A program made the position numbers and the translations under genes. The notes below the pieces were generated by a model. The model was not told the DNA's origin. It saw only the letters and a list, made by a program, of their open reading frames with translations, and searched no databases. Below, one piece after another: positions 21,070 to 32,937 of a stretch of 55,000 bases of DNA (its first letter is position 1; every line of letters starts with the position of its first letter). Origin of the DNA: Monocercomonoides exilis (lineage: Eukaryota > Preaxostyla > Oxymonadida > Polymastigidae); the NCBI GenBank assembly GCA_001643675.2, contig LSRY02000042.1, positions 315,001 through 370,000 of the forward strand. Direction: 5' to 3'.

Positions 21070-23814
21070 TTAAAAAGGGACACTATTAATACAATTTTGA
21101 GATTCATTTAAAGATGAAGAGTTAAGAAGAAGATCAAATCTTCTTGAAAGAAGATCTTGAGAAGATTGAGAAAGAAGAGAAGAGTTAGATGATGTGATAT
21201 CAGAGTGAAATGACTTTCTTGAACGTTGAACCTTTTCTTTCATTGTCGAAGATTCGAGGGCAACCAGAGAGCGTTGAGGAAGATATCCAACAGCAGATGC
21301 GCAGACAAATGAGCCCTTGCGCTCAAAGTACAAATAGTCCTTCATGTGAGGGACTGACAGTGATGGCCATGAAATTTGCTGAGATGGTACATACTCTTCA
21401 AAGTACCTCTCATGCACACACTCCTTGATAGATGATGACGATGGGGAGTTGTTTGATGAGGATGATTCAAGAATATTCAATTGCGAAGATGATGAAACAG
21501 ATGAAGAAACATTCATATTGTTTTCGAAGAAGTTGATTAAGTCATGAAGTGTAGTGATGTGTTCAGTAGATAGATTGTTGTCGATAGTATTAACTAATGC
21601 ACCAAATTCACTATCACAAATATTCTTTCCGTGGTGCTCAGCGAAGAAATTGAGTTGTGTATTTTTCTTTTTGAGAAGTTTTGATTGTTTGGAGAGGATG
21701 AAGTGAAGAAGGAAGCGATTTCGGTTGTGTGGACCTGAATCGCAGAAGAACTTAAAAGTGTGAGTGTCTGAGAAGAAGTGTCTTTTGATCACAGATTCCA
21801 GACACTCAATAACAAATCTGTGATCATTTGAGAGGCAGTCGGAGAAGAAGTTGAAAGTTCGTTTTATTTGTTGATTATTAATTTTTTGAAGAGAGATGAT
21901 TGTGAATTGAGAGACTTGTTGATAATTAAAGAATTCTTGTTGAAGTTGATTTTTTCTGATGGGGAGTTTCCATTTCTCTTTGAAGTCGAAGACGAAGACT
22001 GCTTCTCCCTCTTTCAAATTATCAACAGTTGATTGATAGTGTTTGCGTTGCATTTCTGCAACAAGACGATGTTGTCGAAGAAGTTTGAGTGTATGAAACT
22101 CGGTAGAAGAAAGTCCATTTTTGTTTTGAGATGACTTCAATTTGTTTTCCAGATAGTTCAACTTCTCACACATGCCGCAGAGATCCGTTCGTCTTTTCGC
22201 TTTGGAGAAATTGGTGGTGAGTTTGTAGAAGTGGGAAAGAGAAACTTTGATGTTTGTTTCTTCAGAAAACTCTTTCCACAATTTTGTCTTGGGCTTGAAG
22301 ATTAATCTTTTCTCGTTGGGAGAAAAGATGCCCATTTTCTTTCTTTTTTCTTTCAAAGCTTCCAATCCATAAGAAGATGTAATTGATGATGATAGTTGTG
22401 GAATGGAAGAAGAATGATGTGGTGGTGTGATAAACGATGATGATGGAGTTGTGTCTGTGTTTGTGTTGTTGATATTTAAAGATTGAGAAGAGGAGGAAGA
22501 AATAGAGGAACCACCAAATTGAATAGTTGGATGTGTAGATAGTGAGTTTTCTTTAATGTAGAATGATAGCGAAGGAGTGTAACCCTGTGCGTAAAGTTCT
22601 TTCCAAGTCTTAGTCCAATTGTCACTATCAAATTGTTTAATATCATCATCGTTACAAGTGATCCACATCTTGCTCAATTCTTTCTTTCTTTCCACAACAG
22701 CAATGTAATGACCATTACTGTTATCAAACTGTTTGTGAAGAACTTGACCAATGAAATGATAGAATGTTGTTTCTTTATTGTTGTTGTGAAATGTTGAATC
22801 TTTTTCATTTGCATATCCTTTGCAAAATGAACGTTTGTTCGACATATCAGTCTTGATTAGAAGTGTTCGAGAAGGTGGAGAACTAGCAGGATCAGTACAT
22901 TCATGGGAGAGGGCTAGTACCTCTGGAAATGAAATCATTTCCTCCCACCGAGCAGTGCAGCATTTTTCTTTGCACTCTTCACAATATACTCTGTTTTTTC
23001 CATCTAGTATTTCAGTTGAAAACAAAGAAGATAAACCATTGTGAGTGGATGAAGAATTGATGATAATGCTATTGTTGATGTTGTCGATATGTGATGTGAG
23101 TTTTTGACATTTAAAACATTTGAAATGAGAAATCAAAATAGGACAGAAGCAATCTTTCTTTATCAATCCATCTTTTTCGAAAAGTCTATGAAGATTATCG
23201 AATGCCTCTGACACATTCTGCTGCTGCTTGCTTCCGTATCTGCAAAAATTTTCCCATTTGCTAACAATTGATGGGATCCATGAATGTACTTTTTTTCCAT
23301 CTTTGAGGATTTGATTGCAAATACTCATCATTTGAAATGATAATGTTTGTTTTGAGCGTGTTTTTGAAATGATTGATGGTTTTTGTGAAGTGATTGAAGA
23401 AAAACACTGAAGAAGAGAGGCAAGATAACATGTGTTGCCTAAATTGATTAATCCTTTAAAACTAGTGTTTGTTATGTTTGTTAAGTTTTGTGAATGTGAT
23501 GATGGAAATGGAGATGTTAACGGATTGGAAGGATGAAGATTCATTGTGTTGTTATTTGAAATGTTTTGTAATGATCTATTATTGTTTGTTAATTCGTTTT
23601 GATATGATTGAGGTGATTGTGATGGAGTTATTGAAATGTCATTATTTTTTGAAAATTTTGAGAGAAGATTTTGAAATGCCAGTGGAGGAATAAGAGTGGG
23701 AGAAGTGGCATATTCAATCAATTGACCACTAATCCACATATTTTCGTTGCTAAAGGATGATGAACCTTTGTCTGTTGGAGGAGTATTATCTATTTTTTTC
23801 TTTTTCTTTCTAAT

Positions 23815-23864
<50 letters not shown>

Positions 23865-23871
23865 GTGAGGG

Positions 23872-23915
<44 letters not shown>

Positions 23916-23922
23916 GTGAGGG

Positions 23923-24018
<96 letters not shown>

Positions 24019-25040
24019 GGATGAGGATGATGATGATGATGATATGGTAGTTTTTTCTTTGAAAAGTTTGTGAATAGGAATCAGTAATGGAGAAGAATGA
24101 CGATGATGAAATGAATTTTTTTGTTTAATTTTTATTGTTTTTCTTTCAGCACGAAGTGGAGTGCTGATTGGATTGTTTACTGTTTGAGAAGGTGTATTAT
24201 TTGTAGAAGAAGGTTTCACAGATGGAATGACATTGGCATTGTTGTAACTTTGATTTGTCTTTTTTGATGGCGAAGATAGTTTTTTGTTTGTATTATTTTT
24301 TTCTGTAATTATGATATCATCCCATGCAGATTCCTCTATGTACTGCTCGTAATCAGGAACTTTTTTTGGTTTTTTCTTGGCTGATTGCAATGACGTTGAT
24401 GCTTCTGTGGAATGGGCCAACATCCAATTGTTGCCCTTTTCCCAATCTTGTTCATTAAGACCTTAAAAAAAAAAATAAAAAAAATAATTGAAAAAATAAA
24501 AAAACAGTAAAAAAAGAAATCATTATAAAATTTAATACAAACCACTTTTACATGATGGTGGGTGAGGCAATTGTGCTGGTATTAAAAATCCTTGGTTTTT
24601 TGTTAGAGTTTGTTTTGCATAATTATACTTTCCTTCAGTAATGTCAAATCCATAGTCCAGAAGCTCAGATAATGATGCGTTGCGCGTCAGTGCTTGTAGG
24701 ATCATCGTTTGCGTGTGTAATTGTGCGTACTTGTACACAACTGAGAGATCTTTCAGAAGTATTTCGTAATATTCTAAGTTTTTTAAATAACAAAAAAATA
24801 AATATTAATAATAAATGAATATAATAATAGATAAATTAAAGTTATTAACAATCAAAAAATTTTGAAGTCCAAACCATTCAAGGACTTCAGTAAATCATTA
24901 ATTACTGAAGATGATTTTCTGTAGTTGTAAAACAAATAGACGAGCAATGAATCAACGTCATCTCCACCGATGCGTTGTATTTCTTTCCATAGAACGTTGC
25001 ATCGTGAATTTAGAGTTGACTCCTGTTTTGAAAATGACAT
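21070..25040 (-). CDS. USP deubiquitinase fused to a DDE transposase-like domain
   Basis: Three exons join in phase: 24875-25040, 24543-24773, 21070-24461 (1,262 residues). Residues 1-145 form a helical N-terminal region shared with the second USP. A poly-Ser tract (about 273-350) comes from a TGA/TCA microsatellite. The USP (C19) domain runs from about 470 to 760: Cys box INLGNTCYLASLLQCF (Cys477), zinc knuckles CFKC and CEEC, His box GHYIAVV (His717) and CNDDD. Thus the protease triad looks intact. Residues about 830-1110 match a eukaryotic DDE-type transposase family: a CGMCEKL zinc-like motif, VFVFDFKEKW (Asp958), FFCDSGPHNRNRF (Asp1040) and NFFAEHHGKNICDSEFG (Asp1082). Expected activities are ubiquitin cleavage and DNA strand transfer in one polypeptide, in the nucleus. 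The frame is intact although its neighbours are decayed. That the transposase half is active is inference. Confidence 0.82.
23814..24048 (-). repeat. Trinucleotide repeat (TCA/TGA) coding poly-Ser
   Basis: About 75 codons of nearly pure TCA on the minus strand, with a few TCACCC and TCCTCA interruptions at two internal positions, lie between the N-terminal region and the USP domain. This is a coding microsatellite likely to vary in length. Confidence 0.9.
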
Positions 25041-25167
25041 TTTTGTGATTATTACAATTTATTATGGAATTATTATCAATTAATAAAAAAATGACAACTC
25101 GGGATTTTTCTTTATTTTTTGTTTTTTTAGAAATAAATATTTTTTCGAAAATGACTAATAACTTTAT

Positions 25168-25606
25168 ATAGTTCAAAAACATCTGCATCATTTTATTTTT
25201 CCAAATAAAAATAATCACAAAAATGATGACAAGCTCAAATGAGAAGTGTGATCAGTCACTAACAGATATATGAAAAAATGAGTATGATTAATCATTTCGA
25301 TGCAGATGATCAGTATTTGACAAAAACAAGAAGGAAAAATTTTGCAAGAGGGAAAGTTATTAGAAAAAGAATGATCGAAATTTTGATCTATCATTATATT
25401 TCTTTTTTTTCTAAAAACTTTCCCTCTTGCAAAATTTTTCCTTCTTGTTTTTGTCAAATACTGATCATCTGCATCGAAATGATTAATCATACTCATTTTT
25501 TCATATATCTGTTAGTGACTGATCACACTTCTCATTTGAGCTTGTAATCATTTTTGTTATTATTTTTATTTGGAAAAATAAAATGATGCAGATGTTTTTG
25601 AACTAT
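25168..25606. repeat. 439-bp near-perfect palindrome (foldback element)
   Basis: Arms 25168-25359 and 25416-25606 are inverted copies with very few differences, around a 56-bp A/T-rich centre. The outer ends read ATAGTTCAAAAACATCTGC. Because of symmetry, both strands contain the same short frame (MSMINHFDADDQY...). That frame is a consequence of the palindrome, not evidence of a gene. It starts 128 bp upstream of the USP-transposase ATG. Foldback MITE is the likely class; a transcript would form a long hairpin. Confidence 0.88.
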
Positions 25607-26280
25607 GTGAATTGGAATTTTTTTTTAAATTTTTTTAAAAAATGAAATAAAAAATAAACCTTCGAATATATTTTTTTTTTTTTTCAATTTGAATTGATTA
25701 ACTCATTTTTTTGTAAAAGTTCGTTTTCATTATTAAATATTTTTTTTCATGCAAAATAAATCAAAAAAATGAAACGAACCATCAAAATAAATTAGTTTTG
25801 ATAACAAATAGAAATAAAAAAATTATTTCTAAATAAAAAATTCTGAAATGAGAAAATAATAATAAAAAAAAAGAGAGATATATAAATTTTTAAATACTGC
25901 ACAGATGTGTTGAATAGAGATTATTTGTTTAACTGATGAACAAATAAAAATAATAAGTTTGATTATTGTTTGAACATCAACAATTATTTATTTATTTTCT
26001 TTTTGAAATATCCGAGATGAAACAATAACTATAAATAAACAATTTTAATTTTTTTTATGTTTCATTTCACAAATCTTCTTTTATTTTCTTTTTCACATTA
26101 TTATTCATCGATCACAATCAAAACACATATATCCTCTTTTTGATCACTTTTTTCTCCTAATGCCAATAATCATCCATTTCTGCTTCGCTTTTTTTGTAAT
26201 TTCACCACCGACTTCATTCACATTTGAAAAAGATAATAACAATTTGAGATCGAAAATGTGAAGATAACGATAGTGATAAT
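25607..26280. other. AT-rich spacer
   Basis: Very AT-rich with homopolymer runs. I see no gene, repeat or structure that stands out between the palindrome and decayed block 2. Confidence 0.5.
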
Positions 26281-28330
26281 TCATTGAAATGAAATTCCTT
26301 CAACTTGAACAGCCTTTAAGAACATGCGACTGCACAACACACATACGCATTTCTCTCCTTTTGTCCTCTTTCCTCCAATCGGCCAAATTATCGAAGCATC
26401 CGACTTGATCAGTGGACGACTCTCTTCTGTATCTAATATAATTTCTCTCTTCTCTCCTTTCTCACACGCCCTCTTCTGCAATGCAGGGTGCTCCTCGCAC
26501 GCAGACACACCAGACACACCAGCCTCAGCTCGATGCTCCCACCTGCCACACCCCCAAAGCCAATTCGCTCATGTGACAATAAGCATAACTGGCCAGGAAG
26601 TTGAGAAAGAGGAACATGGAGTTGCTGTCTTTTTCTCATCCACAAGTGGCTCTGCTCCTTCCTTCGCGATGAAACCGTTGCCTTCCAGCAGCGCTTGCAG
26701 AACTGTTTCCATGTGAGTTATTCCTTCTGTTCCATCACTTCCTCCTCCGGCTGCTCCTTGTGCTCCTCCTTGTGCTCCACCAATTCCCATCACTATTCCA
26801 TTGTTCGATGATGGTGAATGATTCGTTCCATTCACATTCCCATCTCCTCAAACTGCTCCTCCTATTCCAACATTCGCGTTCATCACACTCATCGAGCTGT
26901 ACCTGCTTCCCAGATTGATCGGAATCCTTTCCAAATAACCTCTTTGCATCAGCGGACGGAAGAAACAATTTGTTTTCCACATTTCATGCGCTTGCACAAT
27001 CCCTGTCGTGAAAAGTTATTCAAACAGTGAATATTCAGATGTGGAAAAACTCAGCCGCTCTTCATCAGTCAGATCGAGTCTGTTGTCGATGCTCGTCCCA
27101 CCTTTGTTCCGCATCACGATCGACTGCATTGGTGCATCCACCTCGCCGATGGGTTATTTATTCCAGTAAATGCATTTCCGTTTCTTCTTCTTCTCGCTCG
27201 CTCTCAAACCCAACACGTGCTTTGATTTGAATTAGCATCTGGCATGCAATCTTCTTCACCGCGTGCTTCCCTCCTCCCAGATGCTTTCAGATGAACGAAG
27301 CTTGATGAATACACTTGCTGTGGCTGTCACATGAAAATCTATTCACACGTTCTTCTCCGGTTTCAAGATGTCCCTCGCGTGGATCTATTGAAATGGGACA
27401 TATTCATTCTCATTTGTTTTCTCCTTGATTTCCACAACTTCCATCTCCTCCATTGTTATCATTTTATCCTCCTCCTTCTCCTCCACTTGCTCCTCCACCT
27501 CCATTTCCACCCAGGCCCATCCCTCCCATCTGATGCATCATCCCCTTCCTCATATTTCCTTCCTCCACTCAATACTCCACTCTTCCATTAAAATTTGTAA
27601 ATTTGTGTGTTTGCTAATCAATAGGATATTTTCATGTTGCTTTGCACACACACACACAAACACCTCTGTGTCTTTATACAGCAGCGGATTGGCACCTAAA
27701 TTGAAAGGAAAATGCAACAGATCCGGCAGCAAGCGCATGCCAGCCTCTGTGTAGAGCAGCCCATCGTAGCGGTTGAATGTCTCGTCGGCTGGAGCGAGCT
27801 CGTGGGCAAACGCGTGGTTCAACTGGATCAAAGCTAGTTCTTTCCACAGAATCGCCTTCTCTGTGTTGTGGCTGTGCACATCCACAACAGTTGCAGAAGG
27901 AAGGATCCACAGGCCAATCACCACATGCAATGCAGTTGCGTTGCTTTTCGACTGCATTCGTTGCATCTCGTTTGTTTCTTGCTCTTCTTCTCGACTCTGC
28001 GGCATCATTGAGGATGTTGGAGAAGAACGAACTGACTGCGATGGTCTGTTGATGTCTCCAGCATCAGAAAATTTCTCCAAGCATCCACTTGTTTTTTGAT
28101 TGTCTGTTTCAACCACAAATACAGAACTACATGTGTTCAACATGCGAAGAACTGGGCGAAAAAAGTATTTGATTTTTTCGTGTGTTCTTGCAAAAATGGC
28201 TCCGTTAAGCGGTCAAATTGACAGATCAGTCAATAAAGAAGAAGGGGAAGAAGAAGAGGAGGAGGATGCTGAAGAGACAAGAGAGAAATACACATTGTTG
28301 TCGAGAACTCTCATCAGTTGGTTCTGAATG
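26281..28330 (-). pseudogene. Decayed gene block 2 (minus strand)
   Basis: GC-richer coding-like sequence is readable on the minus strand. The longest piece, 28143 down to about 27560, has ALHVVIGLWILPSATVVDVH and NRYDGLLYTEAGMRLLPDLL, HFPFNLGANPLLYKDTEVF. It continues upstream in the same frame through one stop (PLNGAIFARTHEKIKYFFRP). A further piece at 26835-26570 has GGAQGGAQGAAGGG and METVLQALLEGNGFIAKEG. I do not recognise the protein. The block lies downstream of repeat R copy B, just as block 1 lies downstream of copy A. Several stops and frame changes show that it is broken. Confidence 0.55.
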
Positions 28331-28584
28331 AATGATGGAATTGAGGTTGAACATTATTTAATTGAAAAAAAACAGGAATGAGCATCTTTATTTGAATAAA
28401 CTCAAAAGTTGGAAAAAAAATATATATAATCGTTAATGAAAAGGCAAACAACACGAAACATTTCAATAAGCCTTTCTAATTTTTCTCGAAATGATATATT
28501 TATTTATATTATGTTTAATAGCTTCATTCATCTTCTTGTCATCACTTCAGTCACTTAAAAAAAGACAATAATTGATTTTTGAGT

Positions 28585-29142
28585 ATTTTGCAAATTGATA
28601 ATAAAAACATACTTTGTTAAAAATGAACAAGAATTAATATAGTCACATTGAATAGTCTTTCTCTTTGTTTCATCAAAAATTGTCTATGTGCCAAACAAAA
28701 TTACCAGTTTCTAAATAAATAGGTCAAAATTCTTATATTAATGAAAAATAACAACGATTTGTAACAAACCTTTTATACAGCTTTGTCATTACAAGTCAGA
28801 CGTCCTCACATATTAAATATATAGAATGACTGAAAAAAAATAAGAAAAATCTTCGAAGACAGTGCATGGGAAACAATTCATTTCACACAACACTTCATCC
28901 CAAATAAAAAATATGTTAAAAAACAAATTATTACCAACTTTTTCCACTAACAGATTTTCAAAAAAAGCATCAGACATGTTTATTATTGTTATTTATTCGC
29001 ATTGAGCAAAATAGATCATGGTATTCTTAATGGCGCCATTAATAATAATTTGTATTTTTTATGATCAAAAATTTCAAAAATTTTTCAAAATTTTTTATTT
29101 TTGTTTCATTTAATTTGTGAATATTATTGCTTTGTTAATGTA
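28585..29142 (+). repeat. Island repeat R, copy B (partial)
   Basis: Direct repeat of about 13220-13775 from copy A, with scattered substitutions. It includes the palindrome TTAATGGCGCCATTAA at 29027-29042. It is truncated at both ends relative to copies A and C. It is located at the 5' side of decayed block 2. Confidence 0.88.
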
Positions 29143-29497
29143 AAAAAAGTCATATGAATGTTGTTAATTAATTATTAAAACTTTTTTTTTAATGTGATAT
29201 CAAAATTAATAAAAATAATATTTATCAGAAATTTAAATATTTTTTTTTGAAGTATTTGACATTTATTTTTTAATTATCAAATAATGAGAAAGCAATATGA
29301 GTTGTTAATTATTTTTTCCGCAATGAAAAAAAATTTAGAAATTTTCATTAAACTTTGAATATTTTTTTTATCGTATCTTATTTTATATTTGTTCAAAAAT
29401 AGATAAACATTTTTTATATTTTTATGTTCAATTTTTTATTGGTCAGAAATTTAACATATTTAGTTGAATTTGATTTTTATTATTTTTTTTTTGTTTT
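29143..29497. other. AT-rich upstream region of the second USP gene
   Basis: This is AT-rich, with T runs up to the ATG at 29498. It probably includes the promoter, but no motif can be named. Confidence 0.4.
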
Positions 29498-32012
29498 ATG
29501 AGTTCCATTTCTCATAAAAAAATTCCCATATATTGCAATTTCATTGACTGGATCGGTTTATCGACAATGTTGTCAGCTAAAAGGGTTCATAATGGATTGG
29601 AATTTAGAAGCCTGCAGAAGGATATGGTCCAACTCACAAATTTTTTTCAAAAAATGTCACTCTCTCACGCAGAAATGGTTTCATTTATGTTTTTCCAACA
29701 AACACAAGTAGGAAGGCAACTTTTCGAAAGTTTATTAAAATCATTTAATGGCGTGTCTTTCTTAAACAATGTTTTATTTATGTAATTTTACTTTATTCAA
29801 TGTTTTTTTAAATATTCTTTTTTTATTTATAAATATTTATTATTATTATTTTTTTATTTTGCAATATGAAGATCCACTGAAACGAACCATAAAAGAGCTG
29901 AGTCATGTTTTCAATAGCCTCTCCTATGAATTACAAAGTGAAATGCTATTGATTCTGACAAAAGAATTCTCTCAGCAGACACTAAGCCAAGAGTTTGGGT
30001 TTGTAATTAAACCAGCGCCTTTTCAAGCATCCTTTTTCGATCAAAAGAAAGAAATTTCAACAGACAGAACACCGCCAATGAAAAGGAAACAACGTTCTTC
30101 TCAACGTGATTCTTCAAAATCATATTTTGGATATCTTGGAGCCGAAAATGAAAAAATTAAAACAATAGAAATAGATATGGAAGATTCAGAAGATTGCATT
30201 TCACTCAATTACACTCCGAAATCATCTTCATTATCACCATCAACTTCAACATTATCATCATCCTCATCTTCCTCAATCAACCCTCTCTCCTTTCCATCTC
30301 CTTTTATGTTTTCTGCTTTTCCTCCATCAGAAAAATCAATTCCATCATCTTCTTCACCTTTCCCATCATTCTCATCTCCTTCCTCCTCCTCATTCCCATC
30401 GACTTCATTTTCTTCCTCATCCTTCCCTTCTGCTTCAAATTTATCCTCTTTCCATCCTTTGAATATGGCTTCTCCATCTTCATTTCAATCTTCCTTCTCC
30501 CCATCATTTCCATCTTCTTTCCCATCAACTCCTTCGAATATTCATCCTTCAACAGTTTCATCCGCATCCTCATCTGCTTCCTTTCCTGATTCCCCCTCTT
30601 CCTCTTCCTCTTTGTCTTCTTCTCTTTCTCCTTTTCCTTCCCCTTCCACTTCTCCTTCTCCTCCATCTTACTCCTCTCCTTCCTCTCTCTCATCCTCCTC
30701 TTCCTCTTCCTCTCCTTTATTTTCATCTTCTCCTTCTCCTTCTCCTCCATCTCACTCCTCTCCTTCCTCTTCATCCTCCTCCTCTTCTTCTTGTTCTTCT
30801 TGTTCTTGTTCTTCTTCCTCCTCCTCCACTTCCTCTCCCTCTTTAACTTTGTCAACTTTATCACCCTTAGAGCCAGAGTTCGCAACACTCTTTCACAGCA
30901 CAAAGAAAATATCTTCAAATGAAGATGACGATATGGAATCCAATTCAAAAAACCCTTCAAGAACTGACACAGTTTATCTGATGTTTGCACCAATTGAGAG
31001 ATTTATCGACTGTTTATCAATGCATGTGATGGATGGTGATGTGGGTTCAAGATCTTGTGTTTACAAATACAAAATTTCGAAAAGAGGATTGAGGAATCTG
31101 GGAAAGACTTGTTCATTCAGTTCATTATGTCAATGTTTTGCATCTCTGGATTTGGGAAGGAGCTTTTCGAGCAAAAGAAACTTAACAGATCGACAATCGC
31201 TTCAATTGGTTCTGCAATGTTTGAGTGGGTGTGATTTTCAGAAATTCTTTTGGGGAACGAAGAGAATGATTCAGATGTTTGAGAATAATTTTGGACCATT
31301 GATGGAACCTAAAGGTTCTCTTTCAACATATGAAAAATTTCTGGAGTTATTGTCGGAGGAGGATGATGGTGTTATTAAAAAGTTTCAACTTCATAGTCAC
31401 AAGTTTATGAAATGTCAGTCTTGTAATCAATTGACTTCAAAGCCAAGGGGAATCACGTTGGAGGTGCCAATATCAAACGCTGATATTGTTGAAGGTTTAA
31501 ATTCTTATTTTTCTGTCGTGAAAGAGGAGGAGGATCAAATGAAACAGGTGTGTGGAAAATGTTCAACTGGAAGAATTGAATTGAAATGGATCAGGCTTGA
31601 TGCTTTTCCATGTGTTTTGTGTGTGTTTCATAACAATCTGACACCTTCATCAGTCAATCCCCCTCCAACTCAACTGTTTGTTGCTGAAAAAGGAAATGGC
31701 CCTTTTGATATCTGCTTTTTTGATCCTTTGAAAGCAAAAACTTCCCTGAAATTCTTCTCTGACAATAATATGATTGCAGCAAAATATCAGCTTTGTGGAA
31801 CTGTGATTCATTCAACATCAAAATTCAAAGATGGACATTTCATTGCAGTTGTGAAGGATAAAAAGCATTTGATTGAAGAGAAAAGCATTTTCTTTGAATG
31901 CGACGATGAGGTTGTTTCACTGCTAGCATTTGATAAATGGAATCAGTATTGGAAAAATTTATCACTGGAAGGATGGAAGTCAGGATTAACATTTTATCAA
32001 CTTATTGAATAA
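29498..32012 (+). CDS. USP-family deubiquitinase, paralogue lacking the transposase half
   Basis: Two exons, 29498-29750 and 29872-32012, give 797 residues if the intron uses a GC donor (AATG|GCGTGT...ATGAAG). This choice restores the frame and aligns gap-free with the fusion protein's N-terminal region (LLKSLN-EYYEILLKDL against LLKSFN-DPLKRTIKEL). A Ser/Pro-rich stretch (about residues 190-370) precedes the USP domain. The Cys box is LRNLGKTCSFSSLCQCF (Cys498), with zinc knuckles CQSC and CGKC, His box GHFIAVV (His740) and CDDEVV. The oxyanion Asn five residues before the Cys is present. The frame ends right after the USP domain (TFYQLIE). If the donor is dead, translation could start within exon 2. 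It is the divergent companion of the fusion gene in the same island. Confidence 0.78.
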
Positions 32013-32107
32013 ATATTTATTTTTTTTGTAATTTTTTTTTTCATTTTTAATTAACATTTTTAATAAAAAAATACCAATAAAATATTTCTTTGAATAAATT
32101 TAATTTT

Positions 32108-32937
32108 TTTCACCTTTATTCAAACAATAAAAAAATCAAAACCAATTTCTGATGAAATGTTTGCATTAATAAAACAATAATATTCACAAATTAAATGAAA
32201 CAAAAATAAAAAATTTTGAAAAATTTTTGAAATTTTTGATCATAAAAAATACAAATTATTATTAATGGCGCCATTAAGAATACCATGATCTATTTTGCTC
32301 AATGCGAATAAATAACAATAATAAACATGTCTGATGCTTTTTTTGAAAATCTGTTAGTGGAAAAAGTTGGTAATAATTTGTTTTTTAACATATTTTTTAT
32401 TTGGGATGAAGTGTTGTGTGAAATGAATTGTTTCCCATGCACTGTCTTCGAAGATTTTTCTTATTTTTTTTCAGTCATTCTATATATTTAATATGTGAGG
32501 ACGTCTGACTTGTAATGACAAAGCTGTATAAAAGGTTTGTTACAAATCGTTGTTATTTTTCATTAATATAAGAATTTTGACCTATTTATTTAGAAACTGG
32601 TAATTTTGTTTGGCACATAGACAATTTTTGATGAAACAAAGAGAAAGACTATTCAATGTGACTATATTAATTCTTGTTCATTTTTGACAAAGTTTGTTTT
32701 TATTATTAATTTGAAAAATTTATAAAATCCAGTCATTGTATTTCTATTAATGTGTGATATGAAATTATTATCAAATTATCAATATTCATTTTTTATTAGG
32801 AAGTGTATCTGAAATATGAAATGTCACAGAACAAAATCATTGTGTGAAAGATTGGAAAGTGAAGAAAAGAACTTTATAAAGTATTGGATAAGCTCTACAG
32901 GCAAAACAAGAGAGATGAAGATGAGCAGGGAGTGAAA
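32108..32937 (-). repeat. Island repeat R, copy C (inverted)
   Basis: Reverse complement of copy A (12997-13830) along its whole length, including the palindrome at 32272-32287. It follows the second USP gene by about 95 bp and precedes decayed block 3. Copies A and C thus form an 830-bp inverted pair enclosing 18.3 kb that contains both USP genes. Confidence 0.88.

Noticed and set aside
23814-24048. CRISPR-like or tandem-array structure
   Set aside because: It is a simple trinucleotide repeat within the fusion gene's coding sequence.
25215-25547. Two similar small proteins on opposite strands (MSMINHFDADDQY...)
   Set aside because: They are the same arm sequence read in a palindrome. There is no independent coding evidence.
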